A stretch of DNA of 64,000 nt from Nilaparvata lugens. Lineage: Eukaryota > Arthropoda > Insecta > Hemiptera > Delphacidae. The notes under the pieces are model-generated. The model saw only the letters and a program-made list of their open reading frames with translations, was not told where the DNA came from and searched no databases. The first letter of the stretch is position 1. Each line of letters starts with the position of its first letter. The stretch is from the NCBI RefSeq assembly GCF_014356525.2, contig NC_052511.1, positions 51,017,068-51,081,067 on the forward strand. The letters are read 5' to 3'. Both the position numbers and the translations under genes were made by a program. Of this stretch, positions 63,862-64,000 are shown piece by piece.

Positions 63862-64000
63862 AAGCCTGTTGTTTTCATTTCACAATCATTCATAGTTGAG
63901 AATGATATTGTAACTATCAAAAAATAAATAAAGTATTGAATTTGTGGACTAAGAGAAGTAAACGTGGTGGAGTAGAGTAGAGTAGGATGAGGAGTGATGA
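63862..64000. other. Predicted intron start, runs off the window
   Basis: AT-rich, ending in GAGTAGAGTAGAG-like repeats. No acceptor is reached. Confidence 0.3.

Overview
The window is AT-rich eukaryotic nuclear DNA dominated by transposable elements. tRNA-derived SINEs, CR1/L2-type, RTE-type and Penelope-like retroelements, foldback MITEs, and a set of compact elements with hairpin ends (Helitron-like in style) together point to an arthropod. My best guess is a hemipteran insect such as a planthopper, but no host gene in the window fixes the species. There are no operons, CRISPR arrays or bacterial genes. Almost all long open frames are retroelement remnants or read-through of simple repeats.

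Layout. 1-5.4 kb: a SINE and a 2,070-bp-period tandem duplication carrying element A ((TA)n end, foldback core). 5.5-11.2 kb: nested MITEs and a palindromic retroposed element. 11.7-15.1 kb: CT/GA-rich DNA, LINE tails and a GAGCA/TGCTC-rich block. 15.5-15.8 kb: the best candidate host exon (minus strand), with a MITE 8 nt upstream of its splice acceptor. 16-27 kb: a second full element A, SINEs, foldbacks and an 837-bp tandem duplication. 27.1-34.1 kb: a layered nest: a Penelope-like element (degenerate GIY-YIG) is split by a terminal-inverted-repeat element, which is itself filled by a nearly complete but broken CR1/L2-type LINE. 34-41.5 kb: MITEs, GA/CT-rich tracts and a 1.27-kb inverted-repeat element. 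41.5-60 kb: a field of long GAA/TTC arrays, a second LINE (41.7-44.2 kb) with several 3' tail fragments, a 100-N assembly gap, an RTE-type fragment cut by a MITE, and more SINEs and MITEs. 62.7-63.5 kb: a 213-bp tandem satellite (3.7 copies). 63.5-63.9 kb: a compact promoter with two perfect heat-shock elements, a TATA box and a plausible first exon ending in a consensus splice donor. The gene itself would lie beyond the right edge.

How the parts relate. The LINEs encode or once encoded endonuclease and reverse transcriptase; the SINEs and the palindromic element have the target-site duplications or tails expected if a LINE copied them. Nesting gives a relative insertion order at 28.0-33.5 kb, 27.1-28.0 kb, 35.4-35.9 kb, 57.7-58.3 kb and 59.8-60.4 kb. 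The two host-gene hints (the exon at 15.5 kb and the promoter at 63.5 kb) are separate predictions that need transcript evidence.
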